NCBI GenBank assembly: GCA_916048095.2
Contig: OU696589.1
Location: forward strand, 6,578,183 to 6,642,182
Origin: Sacculina carcini
Taxonomy: Eukaryota; Arthropoda; Thecostraca; Sacculinidae
Reading direction: 5' to 3'
Length of the DNA stretch: 64,000 nt
The notes below the pieces were generated by a model. It saw only the letters and a program-made list of their open reading frames with translations, did not search any database and was not told where the DNA came from. A program made the position numbers and the translations under genes. Positions within the stretch are counted from its first letter, which is position 1. Every line of letters starts with the position of its first letter. Below, one piece after another: positions 61,869 to 64,000 of this stretch.

Positions 61869-64000
61869 ATGGAGCACAAGTTACAAGCTATTTCGGCACC
61901 GCGTACGGAGGCAACGTTGGATTTCAGACTCGTACCGGAATACGATGGGACGACAGATCCGTCTGCATGGATTGGGAAGGTGAAAAAGATATGTCGTTTG
62001 CACGGAGTGGGTCAAGTGGCAGTGGTGGCCGGCATGCGCCTCGTGGGTGATGCTTATGAAGTGGTGGATGCCTTGTCTGACAGTGACCAGCTGGATATGT
62101 CTAAATTGGAAGAGGAGCTTCAAACCGCGTTCGGAATGGATTCATTCACTGCTTACGACGAATTCACAAAACGGAAGTTAGTGACTGGCGAAAGTGTCAA
62201 CGTTTTATTGGCAAGTCTACGCAGGCTGGGCAAACGATGCAACATCTCCGACGACGTTTCGTTAAAATGTGCGTTTGTGGCGGCCCTCCCTCAACACGTG
62301 AGGCAGACCATGCGAGCAAACGCCAGACTTGATGCTATGGGCATGGAGGAAGTTGTGGACCGGGCGAGAGTAGTGCTGGCAGAGTCAAACGCTTCTGGAT
62401 GTGGACCGGCAATTGACCAGCAGCCTGAAGGGGGCGCAGTCGCTACCGTGGTGGCACACGCCGCATCACCGCGACGCGTAGGAACGTCTCCAGCGAGGTG
62501 CTATGTGTGTCACAAGGTGGGTCATATAGCGCGTTATTGTAGTCAGCGACAAATGGCGACAATTGAACGAGGCGTTGGCGATCCGAAAAGCCGTGCACGA
62601 CTGACGTGTTATACCTGCGGCAACTACGGACATATTAGCCCTGTGTGTCCTTTAAATGCCAAAGGAGAGGAGGCCTCGACGCGAGCCTTTTCTCCGCAGT
62701 GAATCCAGCGTCGCTGATCACACTGATGGTCACCGTAAATGGCAGGCGGTGCCGAGCAATGCTGGACACTGGTTGTACTAGGAGCCTAGTATACAAACGT
62801 TTATGTGATAGCCGTTTAAGAAGAACTGATACAACATTGGTAACTATCAGTGGTGACGAGATGGCGTGTGAAGGAGAGTGTCGCGTAGTCGTTGAAGTGG
62901 ACGGTGCAAAAAGAATTGACATCGACGCCCTGGTGGTGAACCACAGGCCTGTTGGTATGGACGTCGTACTTGGATTGGACTGCGTGAAAGCGTTGGGGGG
63001 ATTATCGTTGGATGTCGACCTACATCCCTCCTTTGGACTAGATTCACAGGCATGGTGTGTCAGCCGCACAGAGGACGCTATGGCGGTGGCGGAAACCCAA
63101 TGTCTCTCGATAGAGCACAGCGATTTCTCTGCCACATACGATAAAGAGGGAAATTTTTGGAGCGTCAAATGGAAATGGGCCACTCAACCAGAGATTCTGA
63201 CTAATCAGACGGCTGAATACAACATTCCTCACAACCTTCGGGAAGCATACAAAGATGAAATTCAGCATTGGATCAGTGAGGGCTGGTTAATAGAGCACGA
63301 CTCGAAGATCCATGGACCAGCAAAGGGACTTATACCACTGATGGTGGTAAATCAGAAAAACAAGTCCAAGGTTCGCCCAGTTATGGACTTTCGTCAACTC
63401 AACCACTATATCGAGCTGCACACTGCAGAAGCTGATGTTTGCCATCAAAAGTTGCGGGATTGGCGAAGAAAAGGTGACAAAATTGCACTACTGGATTTGA
63501 GAAAGGCATACCTTCAGATACATGTTGACCCCGAGCTCTGGAGTTATCAAACGGTGATTGTACAAGGGAAGAGATACTGTTTGACACGGCTCGGATTTGG
63601 ACTCAGTGTTGCACCAATGATTATGAAGGTTATTGTCGAGTATGTGCTGGCTCAAGACGACGTAATCCAGGGTTCAGCTTCGTCGTATATTGACGACATC
63701 ATTGTGGACGAGTCGGGAGTAACTGCGGAAAAGGTGAGCGAACATTTTAATCAGTTTGGCCTGGTGTGCAAGGCGGCCTCGCGGGCCAATCCGACTTGTC
63801 GCGTATTGGGGTTGAGTCTTCAACGCGACAATGGCAAGTTGTCATGGACAAGAGACAACATCATAGAAGAGTCAAGAGGCCCGATAACTCGGAGGAAAGT
63901 TTTCAGTTTCTGCGGGCAGGTGATTGGGCACCTACCAGTGGGAGGATGGATGCGAGTCGCGGCTTCATTTGTAAAGAGACTGGCAAATGAATCAAGTCAA
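61869..64000 (+). mobile_element. LTR retrotransposon (Ty3/gypsy-like), left part; runs off the window
   Basis: Parts visible in order: gag (61869-62702) with two CCHC zinc knuckles (about 62500-62541 and 62608-62649), an aspartic protease with LDTG near 62763, and a reverse transcriptase with a YIDD box near 63690, continuing past the window end. The gag-to-pol order and the CCHC knuckles fit LTR retrotransposons; the RT resembles Ty3/gypsy relatives with a divergent active-site region. No 5' LTR or primer site could be fixed, since only one end is in view. The visible parts look well preserved, so the copy is probably young. It lies in or after the SARM1 intron that should precede the TIR exons. 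Confidence 0.85.

Noticed and set aside
62635-63183. 182-codon minus open frame inside the LTR element
   Set aside because: Antisense shadow of the retroelement's protease and reverse transcriptase region.

Overview
This window looks like animal nuclear DNA. It has intron-split genes with GT-AG junctions, very abundant simple repeats and minisatellites, tRNA-derived SINEs, hAT-type MITEs, a mariner element and an LTR retrotransposon. A secreted Cys-rich protein resembling the arthropod DUF4789 family (7511-9067, minus) points to an arthropod, perhaps a crustacean. That placement is inference, because no rRNA or mitochondrial marker is present.

Three conserved genes can be read exon by exon. 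(1) VPS72/YL1 is on the minus strand (11890-22690): eight coding exons, all splice phases agree, about 460 aa. It is the H2A.Z-handling subunit of SRCAP/TIP60 remodellers. (2) A BOD1/BOD1L1-type gene is on the plus strand (23792-32226): four coding exons, about 1158 aa, with the Shg1 domain split over exons 1-3 and a 2.9 kb Ser-rich last exon. It is head-to-head with VPS72, and the two start codons are 1.1 kb apart. (3) SARM1, the ARM-SAM-TIR NAD hydrolase, is on the plus strand (52859-60737 visible): two upstream exons, one cassette-like exon, a single exon for the ARM domain and two SAM exons. Its TIR exons are not seen before the window ends; an LTR retrotransposon (from about 61.9 kb) fills the following sequence. 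Less certain coding pieces are a terminal exon at 4602-4790, a membrane-protein first exon at 34284-34490, an ORF at 42171-42515 and a possible first exon at 47215-47427.

Layout: 1-4.6 kb is GT-rich noncoding DNA with an X-box-like motif cluster ending in a small terminal exon. 5-11 kb holds the DUF4789-like gene and MITEs. 11.9-22.7 kb is VPS72, whose introns are packed with tandem repeats. 22.7-32.7 kb is the divergent promoter and BOD1L1. 33-52 kb is mostly repeats: GT arrays, five further minisatellites, hAT MITEs, tRNA-Val-like SINEs and a long inverted repeat. 52.8-60.7 kb is SARM1. 61.3-64 kb is a short tandem duplication followed by the LTR element.

The most striking observation is in VPS72. 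The intron after coding exon 5 begins with about 2.8 kb (roughly 135 copies) of a 21-bp minisatellite. Nearly every unit repeats the exon-intron junction itself (ATCAAG then GTGAAT or a close donor variant), giving an array of more than a hundred candidate 5' splice sites.
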